Positions 1-9,074 of a DNA stretch of 64,000 bases are shown here, one piece after another; the stretch's first letter is position 1; every line of letters starts with the position of its first letter. Origin of the DNA: Avibacterium paragallinarum (lineage in GTDB: Bacteria; Pseudomonadota; Gammaproteobacteria; Enterobacterales; Pasteurellaceae); assembly GCF_900450705.1 (NCBI RefSeq), contig NZ_UGHK01000002.1, positions 1,116,001 to 1,180,000 of the forward strand, given 5' to 3'. The notes under the pieces are model-generated. The model worked only from the letters and a program-made list of their open reading frames with translations. It was not told the origin of the DNA and ran no database searches. A program made the translations under genes and the position numbers.

Positions 1-43
1 GTTGCACAGAAGGACGGGGGCGTTGAGGCTGTAAAAAACTCAT
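1..43 (-). CDS. 5' end of a phage gene running off the window
   Basis: Fourteen codons beginning ATG-AGT-TTT-TTA are open to the window edge. The ATG overlaps the TGA of the upstream gene as ATGA, the arrangement used for translational coupling throughout this operon. Too little is present to name a product. Confidence 0.45.
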   Translation of the reverse strand, partial: MSFLQPQRPRPSVQ

Positions 44-789
44 CTCATCATCTCCTTCAAATTCGTTAAATCCTCACCGATAAAAACCAGTAACGCCGTA
101 AAAATATTGCTTGCATTGGGGATATGTTGATAGATCTCTAACGCAATTTGCTCAAGGTGAGCCTTTTTCGTGTAGCAATAGGCTTCCACTGACGCATTTA
201 AAAGTGCGGTGGTTTTTTCTTGATTTTTTTGTTCACGCTCCGCTTTTTTCGCTTTCAGTTCTGCCAACATCGCCATAGGATCAAGACTTTTTGACGCAGT
301 GGCGTTGGCGTTACGCATTACCGCTTGCAACGTTCTGGCAGATTGCGGGGTAATGTCCGCACTTGGCAAAAAAGAGGGATTGCCGATGGTCGGCATTTTT
401 ACCATTTTGCTATCGCTTAACGTTTGCTGTGATTTGGCATAATCCAAAGCCTGTTTAAATTCAGGATAGGGTAGCAAAACCGCCGCATTTTCAAGTGCGG
501 TAATGAAATCTGCGATTTTTGCCGCAGTAATCATTATCGCCACACATTGCACCTCGCCTTTAGGGCGGTGGGGATCGCTATAATCGGTAAATTTTGCCTG
601 TATCACTTTCACTGCATTTTCAGGCGATAAATACCGCCCGCTATCCTCTCTAATCCCGTGCGTCCAATTATGCACGCCTAATTTTGTCCCTTGCACCGAT
701 AACGAAAAAGGGGAGGTAATCCCCTTTTGTGCGTTTTGTAAGGCTGTTTTTGTTTGTGGGGGAAGTTGTAATTGTTGTTTTTTCCACAT
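40..789 (-). CDS. Phage protein of unknown function next to tail fibre genes
   Basis: This 249-residue protein is not recognised. The N-terminal half has mixed alpha/beta composition and the middle (about residues 165-195) is a charged helical stretch with KAKKAEREQKNQEKT, probably coiled coil. It has no signal peptide or membrane segment. It follows the tail fibre, fibre assembly and a small protein in the same direction, so a role at the variable distal end of the late operon or as lysogenic cargo is the most that can be said. Its gene contains two uptake-signal 9-mers (202-210 and 493-501). Confidence 0.75.
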   Translation of the reverse strand: MWKKQQLQLPPQTKTALQNAQKGITSPFSLSVQGTKLGVHNWTHGIREDSGRYLSPENAVKVIQAKFTDYSDPHRPKGEVQCVAIMITAAKIADFITALENAAVLLPYPEFKQALDYAKSQQTLSDSKMVKMPTIGNPSFLPSADITPQSARTLQAVMRNANATASKSLDPMAMLAELKAKKAEREQKNQEKTTALLNASVEAYCYTKKAHLEQIALEIYQHIPNASNIFTALLVFIGEDLTNLKEMMR

Positions 790-809
790 TGTAAATAACC
801 TATTTCACA

Positions 810-1079
810 TTAATTAGTGATAAAATCCTCCGGATATTGCCGCCGTTTCACCTCGCTTTCATAGGCGGTTTTGCAATGGTCTTTGTCGAAAAACAGCCCA
901 TTTACCAGCCGAAACCAAAACCGCCAGCGGGCTTTGGGCTTGCTCTCTAACACGGCTCGGCGGTAACAACGGCTGGAAAAGGTTTCATCTGCCCCACCGC
1001 CCGTTAAGGCGTTGCAAAGTTGGTCGAGGGCAATCAAAACGTGATAGCCCCACGTTTTAAATGGATTTTTCTTGCTCAT
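810..1079 (-). CDS. Small conserved phage protein, basic and aromatic-rich
   Basis: An 89-residue protein starting MSKKNPFKTWGYHVLIAL. A longer reading frame extends upstream, but the ATG at 1079 overlaps the end of the fibre assembly gene, fits operon spacing and starts a phage-like N-terminus. The centre is basic and aromatic (KPKARWRFWFRLVNGLFF). Short Pasteurellaceae phage proteins of this look are sometimes labelled as helicase-like; nothing here (no Walker motif, far too short) supports that. Function unknown. Confidence 0.65.
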   Translation of the reverse strand: MSKKNPFKTWGYHVLIALDQLCNALTGGGADETFSSRCYRRAVLESKPKARWRFWFRLVNGLFFDKDHCKTAYESEVKRRQYPEDFITN

Positions 1080-1710
1080 TTTGGTATTCCTCATAGGTTT
1101 GCGACCAGCCGATTGACCAGTCATATTCAGTTGGATTTTCTTCCGCCTCTAATAGCACTTTGTGCATATAGGCGTTCTCAAACATTTTTTCTTTGAGCGT
1201 TTTCGCCGCGTTCCACACCGCTTTGAATTTGTCAAAATCTAACGGTTGAGCGGTGTTATCCGCACAAATCAGGGTGAAAATACGTGGCTCGCCGTTTTCT
1301 TCCGTTTTGCCGTTTAAGTCAAAATCCGCTTTGATTTCTACCAAGGTGGCACGCCCTTTTTCATCTGTATCCATCCATTTGCCGATTTCTGGCACATACA
1401 CACCCCCATCAACACAGTTATTTCTTTTGGCATTAATTTTTGACCGCACTTGATTTCGCTGTTCGCTGAGCCGCTCCCCTTGTCTTGCCTCATCCATCAC
1501 CCATTTTCCCCCTTGCAATCTGTGATAAGGGCTTGGCTGGGGCTCAATCAAAACGGGATAGCCCCGCTCATCGGGGATAATCTGTTTTCCCTCACTTTGC
1601 CCGATAAGTAAAGTGCGGTAGGTTTCTTCGCTAATTTCTACTGAACCCTCGGGGATAACATGTATCCCCGCTAGGAAAAAACCTTGTGTGAGTCTGTTAA
1701 AAAAATACAT
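1057..1710 (-). CDS. Tail fibre assembly protein with DUF4376-like domain
   Basis: The 217-residue product begins with a fibre-assembly-like segment. Residues 45-80 contain IIPDERGYPVLIEPQPSPYH and a GGKWV motif typical of tail fibre assembly chaperones. The C-terminal half resembles the DUF4376 module (INAKRNNCVDGGVYVPEIG, then KFKAVWNAA). Such proteins help trimerise the fibre encoded immediately upstream. The gap to the fibre gene is only 9 bp, so the two are co-transcribed. Confidence 0.8.
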   Translation of the reverse strand: MYFFNRLTQGFFLAGIHVIPEGSVEISEETYRTLLIGQSEGKQIIPDERGYPVLIEPQPSPYHRLQGGKWVMDEARQGERLSEQRNQVRSKINAKRNNCVDGGVYVPEIGKWMDTDEKGRATLVEIKADFDLNGKTEENGEPRIFTLICADNTAQPLDFDKFKAVWNAAKTLKEKMFENAYMHKVLLEAEENPTEYDWSIGWSQTYEEYQNEQEKSI

Positions 1711-1719
1711 TGTTCCCCC

Positions 1720-3771
1720 TTAATAACCTATTGCTAAAAACATCGTGTCATTTCGCTGGCTGACTACCTCAAAACCACTATTATCCATCTGTCCACGGCT
1801 TTGTACGGTACTTGTGTAGCTCCACATCTTAGTAAACTCTGTGAGTCCAATAAAAAATACTTGATTAGGAAAGGTTATTGGAAATGTTACTCGCCGTTGT
1901 GTGGTTGCTTCCCACCCTGCTCTAAACTTACCCCATTGAATAATTAATCCATTGGGCAATTTGCTCCAGCCATTTTCTGTAAACTGTTGGCTAAAAAGAT
2001 TGTTAAGGTATTGCTCTACGCTTCGTTCAAAATCCGTTATTTCACTCACCCTATGCGTATGTAACACGTCCGCTTTTTTTGCCTTCACTTCTTGAATATC
2101 TTGTGCCAATCTACTTGCATCAAGTTGCCCAGCATTAGCAATCTCTCCAAACGCCTTAATCCAAAACTGCACCCCATCGAGCGTGTTTTGTGCTTTAATG
2201 CAGAGTTTGAGAACAAGGGATTTCGGGCGCGTTTCTTCCGCAGTTCGCGTATCTTTCTCTGTCGTATCCTTCGTAGAAGCAAGGTAGGTTTTTGCCCTTG
2301 CCCCATCGGCGACCGCCACGTTGTTCGCCTGCACCCTGCCTTTTTGTGCGGGCTTAAACGCACCCGGCACTACATTGGTGGTATCACTATCATGAATGAC
2401 GATAGTGATACCTTTCTCGGCTTGATAATCGCCCCCGGCTTCGGTAGGAATATAGTGAAAGTGGTCTTGAAGGGCGTCTTGTTGCACCTCACCCACCGCA
2501 AGCAATGCCCCCGCGTTACGAATAAAGCGGTCTTTCGCTTTCGGCACGGCAGAAAGGCTGCCATATTTCGCCACAAGATGGCGATACAGTTCGGGATAAG
2601 CCTGTTCGCTAACTTGCTCTTCAATGTCATCAAAGGCAATCCAGCCTTCGGGGATATTGTCGGTGGCAAAATAGGCGGTCATACCCACATCTGAGCGACG
2701 TAAATCAGGCAGTTTGTTGCTATTGCCTAACGCTCGATATAAATCGGGGTAAGTGCTACTGCCAAAGGTTGAGCCATCAGCTAGTAAAAAGCCTTGTGGG
2801 TGAGTAATGGCGCGCGGAAAAGCCAGCACTGCGCCCACTGGCAAGCTATCTCCACCAACGCGCACCCACTCGCTCCAACCGCCACCACTGCGCCGATTGC
2901 GAGCATAGTAGATTTGCTTATCGTGCGTCACATACTCCTGCATCACGCCATACGCCGAGGGCTTAACCGTCAATGCCCCCGCGCGCGCCTCAGGATAATG
3001 ACGCGCACTTGTGGCCAGATTATCATGCACTTGCCCGTAAATCCCCACGGTGGTGAGTTGATTAAGGTCTTGTGTACCTAGATTAGCCTGTACCTTAAAA
3101 TCTTTGATGCCATAGCCGGCAAGGGTGGTTGCTGGGGATTGTTTAGATTGAGCGAAAGTATAAGCACTATCTGCTCTATTTTTTGCTTCAACACCTTTGT
3201 CATAGGCGGTTTTAACGGCGTTGCTCGTTGCCACGGTGTCGCTACTTGCCGAATTAATTGCATTAGATTTTTTGCTGTTGGGGATATAGTTACTCAGATT
3301 GCGGGTTAAGGCATCAATCAGCCCTTTCAACGTTTTCCCTGCTTTGGCGGTGAGCCCTAGGGTTTCACTATCGCTGTCTAACGCATTAGTAAGCTGTACA
3401 ATGCCTAGCTGGGTTAGACTGGCTTTTGAAATTGAATGGGTATGCCCTGTTTTATCCACAAAATCCACGGTTTCAGCGTTGATCGCTTTTGGGGTGCTGT
3501 GTCCTTTAGCGATCTTCAAAATGGCATTAAGTAACGCATTGATATTGTCTTCTGTGGGTTCGATGCCCGCATTTTCCATTACAGCTTTGAGCTGTTTAAA
3601 AAGCCACTGATCTTTTTTGTCGTTCATCTGCTGAACGTAGTTAAAATCTTGTACTGTTGGCGTATCATCGCCTAAATGTGCCCAACCTGCTTCATAGTTG
3701 GTTTGTGAAAAATCGGTGGTATCGCCATTTTTCGCCCAAACAATTATTTTAAATAAATCCAGTAATTTCAT
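1720..3771 (-). CDS. Tail fibre protein with two tail-collar modules
   Basis: A 683-residue receptor-binding fibre. Residues 1-90 match the phage tail fibre N-terminal type (MKLLDLFKIIVWAKNGDTTD; FNYVQQMNDKKDQWLFKQL). The shaft is repetitive, low complexity and Asn/Ser/Ala-rich. Two tail-collar-like units lie in the middle: VGAVLAFPRAITHPQGFLLA with DGSTFGSSTYPDLYRALG, then IPEGWIAFDDIEEQVSEQAY with PELYRHLVAKYG. The C-terminal 70 residues (LPNGLIIQWG onward) are a typical fibre tip ending in FLAIGY. Two collar units suggest domain duplication or a past recombination. Confidence 0.9.
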   Translation of the reverse strand: MKLLDLFKIIVWAKNGDTTDFSQTNYEAGWAHLGDDTPTVQDFNYVQQMNDKKDQWLFKQLKAVMENAGIEPTEDNINALLNAILKIAKGHSTPKAINAETVDFVDKTGHTHSISKASLTQLGIVQLTNALDSDSETLGLTAKAGKTLKGLIDALTRNLSNYIPNSKKSNAINSASSDTVATSNAVKTAYDKGVEAKNRADSAYTFAQSKQSPATTLAGYGIKDFKVQANLGTQDLNQLTTVGIYGQVHDNLATSARHYPEARAGALTVKPSAYGVMQEYVTHDKQIYYARNRRSGGGWSEWVRVGGDSLPVGAVLAFPRAITHPQGFLLADGSTFGSSTYPDLYRALGNSNKLPDLRRSDVGMTAYFATDNIPEGWIAFDDIEEQVSEQAYPELYRHLVAKYGSLSAVPKAKDRFIRNAGALLAVGEVQQDALQDHFHYIPTEAGGDYQAEKGITIVIHDSDTTNVVPGAFKPAQKGRVQANNVAVADGARAKTYLASTKDTTEKDTRTAEETRPKSLVLKLCIKAQNTLDGVQFWIKAFGEIANAGQLDASRLAQDIQEVKAKKADVLHTHRVSEITDFERSVEQYLNNLFSQQFTENGWSKLPNGLIIQWGKFRAGWEATTQRRVTFPITFPNQVFFIGLTEFTKMWSYTSTVQSRGQMDNSGFEVVSQRNDTMFLAIGY

Positions 3772-3780
3772 TGCTTGTCC

Positions 3781-4395
3781 TTATTCGTCAATCAGTTCAA
3801 CAGACACTTTTACCCCAGCCGCTGCGGGTATCCACGGCTTGGGATCTTGCTCTATCGCATCTATTTTATTTTTGCGATTACGTGTAATTTTGATATGAAT
3901 TTCTGCATCCATCTTTTCTTGTACTAATACTTTGCTAGCCAGAAATAAGGCTTGGCACGCCTTAATCACATCTTCCACTGTACCGTGTGAATGGTTGGCG
4001 ATTATTTTCCATTTGATCAGTCGCCGATAGGCTTCATCAGGCATATAGCTCACGGCTTTGGTATGCGTTTGTAGGGCGAGATCACGAATTGGAGCTTGGC
4101 TAAAGGCTTTGGCTTTGCTTTGCCCTGTAAAGCCAAAATACCAATCACCATTCATCTTAGTAAAAGGTCTCGGCATTCCTACAATATCGCCTACCCCGTC
4201 TAATTGCCGCCCGATTGCGGTATCAATATGCCGTTCAAGGAGCATTTGTTTTAAACTGTGTTGTAAATCGGTGTGAGGGGAAAGTAACAGTGAGATGAGG
4301 GTGTTTAAATTAGGTGAATAGCGAAATTGAGAAAGCTGTCGTTCTAAGCCTAATTGCACAAAATCCGCCTCAAGTGCGGTCAAAATTTTTGGCAT
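3781..4395 (-). CDS. DUF2612-like phage tail/baseplate protein
   Basis: The 204-residue protein sits between baseplate J and the tail fibre, the position of gpI-type wedge proteins. Its N-terminus (LGLERQLSQFRYSPNLNTLI) and the segment RQLDGVGDIVGMPRP are characteristic of DUF2612 proteins, which are long associated with myovirus baseplates. It probably links fibre to baseplate. There is no membrane segment. Family assignment is by recognition only. Confidence 0.75.
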   Translation of the reverse strand: MPKILTALEADFVQLGLERQLSQFRYSPNLNTLISLLLSPHTDLQHSLKQMLLERHIDTAIGRQLDGVGDIVGMPRPFTKMNGDWYFGFTGQSKAKAFSQAPIRDLALQTHTKAVSYMPDEAYRRLIKWKIIANHSHGTVEDVIKACQALFLASKVLVQEKMDAEIHIKITRNRKNKIDAIEQDPKPWIPAAAGVKVSVELIDE

Positions 4396-4403
4396 TTTTC
4401 CTC

Positions 4404-5839
4404 CTAGCTGATAACGATGATAGCAGGATCGAACACTGCTTCTTCATCAGGTGCAATGACAATATTTTGTTCTTGGTAACGGGGTTCGGGATCGGTGATT
4501 TGATTGGTTTTCCCTATTTGCACGGTAACTTTTCCAACCCCTGACACAGCAATGCAGGCGGCGATGAGGCGTTGATGAATGACATCAGAACCTACCCCTA
4601 ACTGCTTGCCATAATCTAAAATATTGTTCATTACGTTCACGATATAGCCCGCTTTGCCATTTCTCCTTCATCAACAAAGGTTTCAACGATGATTTTCAAC
4701 CAAATATATCGCTTACGAGGGCGACTAAATTTGATCAAGTGCGGTTGGTTTTGGCTGTCTTTTACGCTGAGCGAGGTTCGTCCGTGTGTACCTATGCCGA
4801 TGGGCTTATATTTCAACAAGGCTTTTGCAATGTCTTGATCTAACCCGCCTTTTATCACAACGTAAATACTGCGTTTTGGTATACCGTTAACCGTTTGATC
4901 CGTATCATTCTCATACACTCGCAAGGTGTTCACCCCCACGACATTCCGCAAGTTGGCATACAGTGCGTCCACCGTTGCCGCACCGTTTTGCCATACGCCA
5001 AGGTGATAGCGTTGATAGAGTTCGGTATCGCTTTCTTCAAAGCGTCCCGCCGTCCCCTCAACCAGATTATTCACTTCAACTACGCCATCTAGCATTGTGA
5101 TAAGCTCGCTCATCTGTCCGATCTCTGCTTTATCCTCGCTAGGTTCTTCGGTACCCAGTTCAAGACGCAAGCCAAGCCGTGATAGGGTTAAATTCGGGCT
5201 GACAGAAATCGAAAAGTGCGGAGTAGATTGTGCGGTGATTTCAATAATCACATTATCATTTTGCACGCTGACATAATCGATCTCTTTGAGTTGCCCACTT
5301 AGTCCTTTAATAACACTTGCAACAGAAGAGCGAGTGGCACGAAAGCGATAGGCTACGCCATTAATTATCGCCGAAAATTCATCGTTAGGATTAATGGTTT
5401 TGGTGTTTAACTCAATGCGTGCATAAGCGGCTTGATTAGCATTAATTCTCGCCTCGCTATCCGTATAATAAAGGGTTTGGCTTGCTACATTGCGAACCGC
5501 TGTATAAGCAGGGATTAGGGTGTCCGCTTGCCCGAAGAAAATCACGGGAACGGTGGATCGTTCAGCCTGCAGGCGTTTCACCCCTGTAAAGGATACCGCC
5601 CGATCTAAATTCGCCCCTGTGGCACTCATTGGATACATCGCCCCATAAACACCCTCAACTAATTCCCAAAGGCTCGCAAAACGCTCTGCTTCAATGCTGA
5701 GCATTGTACCCAATACGGTTTCAGGAGTGATTTCAATCTCATTCCCAAACGCCTGTTTTGCTTTTTCAAATAATTCTTGCAATTGCTCAGGCATACGCTT
5801 ACGCACAAAGCCGCTGCGTGTTAATCCATAATTAGCCAT
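4404..5839 (-). pseudogene. Baseplate J-like protein, split by a 2-bp duplication
   Basis: The upstream frame (4637-5839, 400 codons) holds the baseplate J body: N-terminal FVRKRMPEQLQELFEKAKQ, then SATGANLDRAVSFTGVKR and the RFEESDTELYQRYHLG region. It ends abruptly after GEMAKRAIS. The second frame (4404-4640) supplies the expected family C-terminus, NVMNNILDYGKQLGVGSDVI through DEEAVFDPAIIVIS. Removing one AT from ATATA at 4642-4646 restores KRAIVNVMNN. The fragments overlap as GTGA, so a two-polypeptide product cannot be excluded. J is essential for wedge assembly, so tail function is probably lost. Confidence 0.8.
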
Positions 5840-6197
5840 TTCGTTTTACCTCTATGCGATCTTGAATGCTCCCCTCATTTGTCCGAACGGAAAAGCTCAC
5901 CACAAGCGTCCGCTCTTTACGGTGAAATTCTAAAGAAAGCCGTTCCACTGCCTTTACGCCCACAACGCCCATTATCTTTTTTCTGAAAATGGCTTGAATG
6001 CGGGTGCTATCGGGATTTTTCGTTAAAATTTCGTCAAAATAAGGCAAGCCTATGGTGGTATCTAAAAACCATTCCCCTAAAAACGTTAAAAGCACAACTT
6101 TGATTTGTTGTGCTTTTTGATTTATGCCTTCGACTATGACTAGCTTGTTATCTTTAAATAGCAAATCGTGCTGTGCATTTAATTTTAAATCGATCAT
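5832..6197 (-). CDS. Baseplate wedge protein, GpW/gp25 family
   Basis: The 121-residue product shows the gp25-type core: LTFLGEWFLDTTIGLPYFD, then RIQAIFRKKIMGVVGVKAVE and a C-terminal beta strand LVVSFSVRTNEG. These proteins form the inner wedge joining sheath to baseplate. The gene overlaps the start of baseplate J by 8 bp and the end of the spike gene by 4 bp. Confidence 0.9.
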   Translation of the reverse strand: MIDLKLNAQHDLLFKDNKLVIVEGINQKAQQIKVVLLTFLGEWFLDTTIGLPYFDEILTKNPDSTRIQAIFRKKIMGVVGVKAVERLSLEFHRKERTLVVSFSVRTNEGSIQDRIEVKRNG

Positions 6198-6865
6198 TGT
6201 GCTGTTCCTGTGTTGCCTCCACTGTCGCCTTGATGGGTATGCCCTTGTAGAGAGATTCCCCCTGCTTGCACATCGCCCGTTGCTTTGAGAGTTCCGCTCA
6301 CTGAAACACTACCACCATCGCCTGCCGTTGAGATACCACCATTAACCAGCACATTGCCGTTAAAAGTGCTGATTGGGGCGTTTACGGTAAAGTTGTCAGT
6401 GGTGATGGCAACATCGGGCGATTGGATCACAATATTACCGCTAGGCTCAATTTTGATTGAACCCTTGCCATATTTGATACATAAATTGACGGGATCGGCT
6501 ACGGGTGAGCGACTATTTCCACCCAGTACACAAAAGGCATCGGAAAGATCGAACATTCGCGGATCGTCTGGTGCGTCTTGGCTTCCGCTTAGCCAGTTTT
6601 CCAGTGAACGTTGTGAGAAAATCAGCACGCAACCATCGCCCGCCTTGATCGGTAAGGTAATCTGAGCCAATGATCCGTTAATATCTGCCATTGGAAACAA
6701 AACGGGAATATTGACAATTTGCGGGGCTTTCAGCACCTCCCCGTTAGCAAGGCGTTTCGGGATAGTAGGCTGTGCCGTTACCCGTACCGTATTGGCATCA
6801 TAAGCTAAAATTTTAGCGGGCAATGCCACATTAATTTCAGAAAGTGCGGTCAAAATTTTACGCAT
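6194..6865 (-). CDS. Gp138-type baseplate spike / membrane-puncturing protein
   Basis: The ATG at 6865 is preferred over longer frames because it follows GGAGGAGCAAAATG and overlaps the preceding gene slightly. The 223-residue product begins with an OB-fold-like region (LPAKILAYDANTVRVTAQPT; AGDGCVLIFSQRSLENWLSG). A repetitive beta segment follows (GNIVIQSPDVAITTDN; GGISTAGDGGSVSVSGTLKA) and the protein ends in QGHTHQGDSGGNTGTAQ, a tip-like tail. This is the short spike that pierces the outer membrane. Confidence 0.85.
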   Translation of the reverse strand: MRKILTALSEINVALPAKILAYDANTVRVTAQPTIPKRLANGEVLKAPQIVNIPVLFPMADINGSLAQITLPIKAGDGCVLIFSQRSLENWLSGSQDAPDDPRMFDLSDAFCVLGGNSRSPVADPVNLCIKYGKGSIKIEPSGNIVIQSPDVAITTDNFTVNAPISTFNGNVLVNGGISTAGDGGSVSVSGTLKATGDVQAGGISLQGHTHQGDSGGNTGTAQ

Positions 6866-7823
6866 TTTGCTCCTCCGCTTTTTTGCGTTTTTTACGGTGT
6901 TTGCGTTGTGCTTTTTGTTCCGCTTTGGTTGGGGCATTGAGATCGATTAAATGTAATTCCGATTGCCAATCCCCTGAATGACTATCGCCCGAATGCTTGA
7001 TTTTTTCTACCCGAAACCAGTTGGTGATGGTTTGGCTTTCTAGCTTGATTTTGTCGCAAGGATTAACCATTGGTAGCAGCAAACTTTTTACATTCCAGCC
7101 ATCGCGAGCTTGACGATCAAAAGCGAATTTTTCTTCTTGCTTTTTATTCGGTGTATCTTGCTTTTTACTGCGTGCCGCTTCCCGTGTACGCTCAGGAAAG
7201 CCGATAAGTCCGCTGTCTTTCGCCAGCACATAGCCCGTCCGCTTCGTTACCCCCTTGCGATTGACAATTTGCAATTCGCCATTTTGGATAGACCATTCAA
7301 GCCCCGTGCCTGCGACCACTTTATCTAAGGCTGTACGAGCTGCCCCGTAAAAACTAAAGCCATTCGCCCAAAGGCGAGATTTCAAACTATCTGCCCCCAC
7401 AAGTGGCACGCCCATTTTAGTGGCAATATCATTGACAATTTGCGTTGAACTCACTCCACCTTGATAGCCTAGCGATACCGCGGTATCACGAATTTCTATC
7501 AGCCCATCAAGTACATAAAGCTCCGTCACCCAATCGGCGTTATCGTGATAAGAATAAGCTGTAGCAATATCCCCCGAACATAACAAAATATTGCCCTCTT
7601 GCTCATAGCCTGCATATAACACGCAACGCATATCGGGTTGCTCCACCGCTTGCCTTGTGGTGGGGGCTAAATTGTAAATTTTGATTGTGTTTTCATTGGG
7701 TTTATTTTCGCTGTCTTTTTCAATATCAAAAGCAATCCGCATAGGCGGTTCAATCACAATGCCCTCTTTCTGTCCTTTCTTTCCGATCACTAATTGATAA
7801 CTACGCAAAAAACGGTAACTCAT
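6858..7823 (-). CDS. Baseplate hub protein (gp27/gpD-like)
   Basis: The start is set at MSYRFLRSYQLVIGK (7823), which overlaps the upstream plug gene by about 20 bp; the longer frame would overlap it by about 100. The 321-residue product has the hub signatures PMRIAFDIEKDSENKPN, IKIYNL and VLYAGYEQEGNILLCSGDI. The very basic C-terminus (KAEQKAQRKHRKKRKKAEEQ) may contact neighbouring proteins. It forms the ring that carries the Gp138 spike encoded next. Confidence 0.8.
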   Translation of the reverse strand: MSYRFLRSYQLVIGKKGQKEGIVIEPPMRIAFDIEKDSENKPNENTIKIYNLAPTTRQAVEQPDMRCVLYAGYEQEGNILLCSGDIATAYSYHDNADWVTELYVLDGLIEIRDTAVSLGYQGGVSSTQIVNDIATKMGVPLVGADSLKSRLWANGFSFYGAARTALDKVVAGTGLEWSIQNGELQIVNRKGVTKRTGYVLAKDSGLIGFPERTREAARSKKQDTPNKKQEEKFAFDRQARDGWNVKSLLLPMVNPCDKIKLESQTITNWFRVEKIKHSGDSHSGDWQSELHLIDLNAPTKAEQKAQRKHRKKRKKAEEQNA

Positions 7824-8133
7824 CGTCCACCTCAATATAAATGAGCGTTGCTTGCCCTGATACAAAATCATCACGCCCGATAATTTGTTGATTATCCTCA
7901 CGCACAATAATTAGCTCACCGAGTGGCAATGCCTCACGGCGAATAGGCTCAATTAATGGTCGGTTAGGTAACAGCACAATGTTTGAAGCTAGCTCATCGT
8001 TATAAGCATTTTCAATGGCTAACGTCCAAAAGCTCAGCGTATCATTCCAAGAAAAATGTAAGAAAAAGACCTCATCATCGAAATTCACTTCGGTGATAAA
8101 ATCGTTTTTATTAGCAAGTTGAATGGTAAACAT
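7801..8133 (-). CDS. Phage baseplate plug-like protein
   Basis: This 110-residue beta-rich protein (FTIQLANKNDFITEVNF; ASNIVLLPNRPLIEP; GELIIVREDNQQIIG) resembles the small plug proteins found just before the hub gene in this type of myovirus module. The position directly upstream of the hub and spike supports that. No other motif was seen. Confidence 0.7.
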   Translation of the reverse strand: MFTIQLANKNDFITEVNFDDEVFFLHFSWNDTLSFWTLAIENAYNDELASNIVLLPNRPLIEPIRREALPLGELIIVREDNQQIIGRDDFVSGQATLIYIEVDDELPFFA

Positions 8134-8185
8134 ATCTTTCCCTTATATAAAGAGTCGTTTTTGGTGCAAAATTTTAAGCACGCCA

Positions 8186-8215
8186 AAAGCCGCTTGCGGT
8201 TTCCCACAAGCGGTT
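8186..8215 (-). terminator. Terminator after antirepressor cargo gene
   Basis: On the minus strand AACCGCTTGTGGG...GCAAGCGGCT forms a stem followed by TTTT. It lies directly downstream of the Bro-N gene and separates it from the baseplate genes. Confidence 0.65.
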
Positions 8216-8240
8216 AAAGTGCGGTGATTTTTTGTAAAAT

Positions 8241-9035
8241 TTATTTCACATAGCCTAATTTTGGCATTGTGGCTGCGGTTACGGCTTGTTCAAAATCATT
8301 GAGCCAAACCGTAAATTCGTGGTGAATGTCAAAAAGCCCTGCCGCTAAATCATTGCGGACGTAAGGCTCATAGCCCATTATTTGGTGAATTTGTCGCAAT
8401 GCTGTTTCCGCTTTTTGGGCTTTGGCGACGGCAAGGCGATGAAATTTCACTAAGGCTTGGGCGGTATTAAGCCCAATGGCGATGTGTTCTTGCTTTTCGG
8501 GGATAATCAATTCGCCTTCTAAGATAATTTTGTGAGCATACTCCACTGCTTGCGGTAGTTGCTCTTTTGTTAGCTCATCAATGTGATTGACGTTGAAACG
8601 CTGGTGAATAAGTTGATAGGCGTCAGAGTAGATTAAGCCTTTTTTGCTCACAAGCATATTGACTGCATCGCGTAAACCTGTGCGATCATCAACTGTGGTT
8701 TGCGATCTTTCATATTTTCCTGTTTTGCGAATTTGTGGCAGCACTTCATCAAACACCCAATTTTGAAATTCAATCGCTTCCGCTTTGCGTGATTTGAAAA
8801 TAATACGGTATAAGTTAGGTTCGTTGATAAAGGTAAGTTCTTGTTTGCCGCCGTTTGTAAGGGTGTACGCATTACGTACTCCCTTTTGATCTAACATTTC
8901 AGCATTAACTCTTCGTGAGTTTTTTATGTCCATTACCGCACAAACATCAGCAAGACAGAAATAGGCTTCGTTTTCGATTAATTCAGCACGAACAGTGTTA
9001 GATTTGAAGTTAAAAGTTTGAAGTTGAGTGTTCAT
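8241..9035 (-). CDS. Bro-N family antirepressor inserted among tail genes
   Basis: Residues 1-110 form a Bro-N domain: FNFKSNTVRAELIENEAYFC, LADVCAVMDIKNSRRVN, LTFINEPNLYRIIFKSRK and FQNWVFDEVLPQIRKTGKY. The C-terminal half is helical and differs from the 29,220 paralogue. Proteins of this type release prophages by interfering with the repressor. The RBS AAAGGAG lies 8 nt before the ATG and is complementary to a C4-type RNA encoded just upstream. Flanking terminators show an independent cargo unit inside the late operon. Confidence 0.85.
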   Translation of the reverse strand: MNTQLQTFNFKSNTVRAELIENEAYFCLADVCAVMDIKNSRRVNAEMLDQKGVRNAYTLTNGGKQELTFINEPNLYRIIFKSRKAEAIEFQNWVFDEVLPQIRKTGKYERSQTTVDDRTGLRDAVNMLVSKKGLIYSDAYQLIHQRFNVNHIDELTKEQLPQAVEYAHKIILEGELIIPEKQEHIAIGLNTAQALVKFHRLAVAKAQKAETALRQIHQIMGYEPYVRNDLAAGLFDIHHEFTVWLNDFEQAVTAATMPKLGYVK

Positions 9036-9074
9036 ATAAAGAACTCCTTTGAAAGTTTTTCGAAGTTTAAGATT

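Noticed and set aside
810-1124. Helicase-type label sometimes given to this short phage protein
   Set aside because: Too short and without Walker or helicase motifs.
2092-2694. 200-codon open frame on the plus strand opposite the tail fibre gene
   Set aside because: It is an antisense shadow of the collar region, with no RBS, family or codon pattern of its own.
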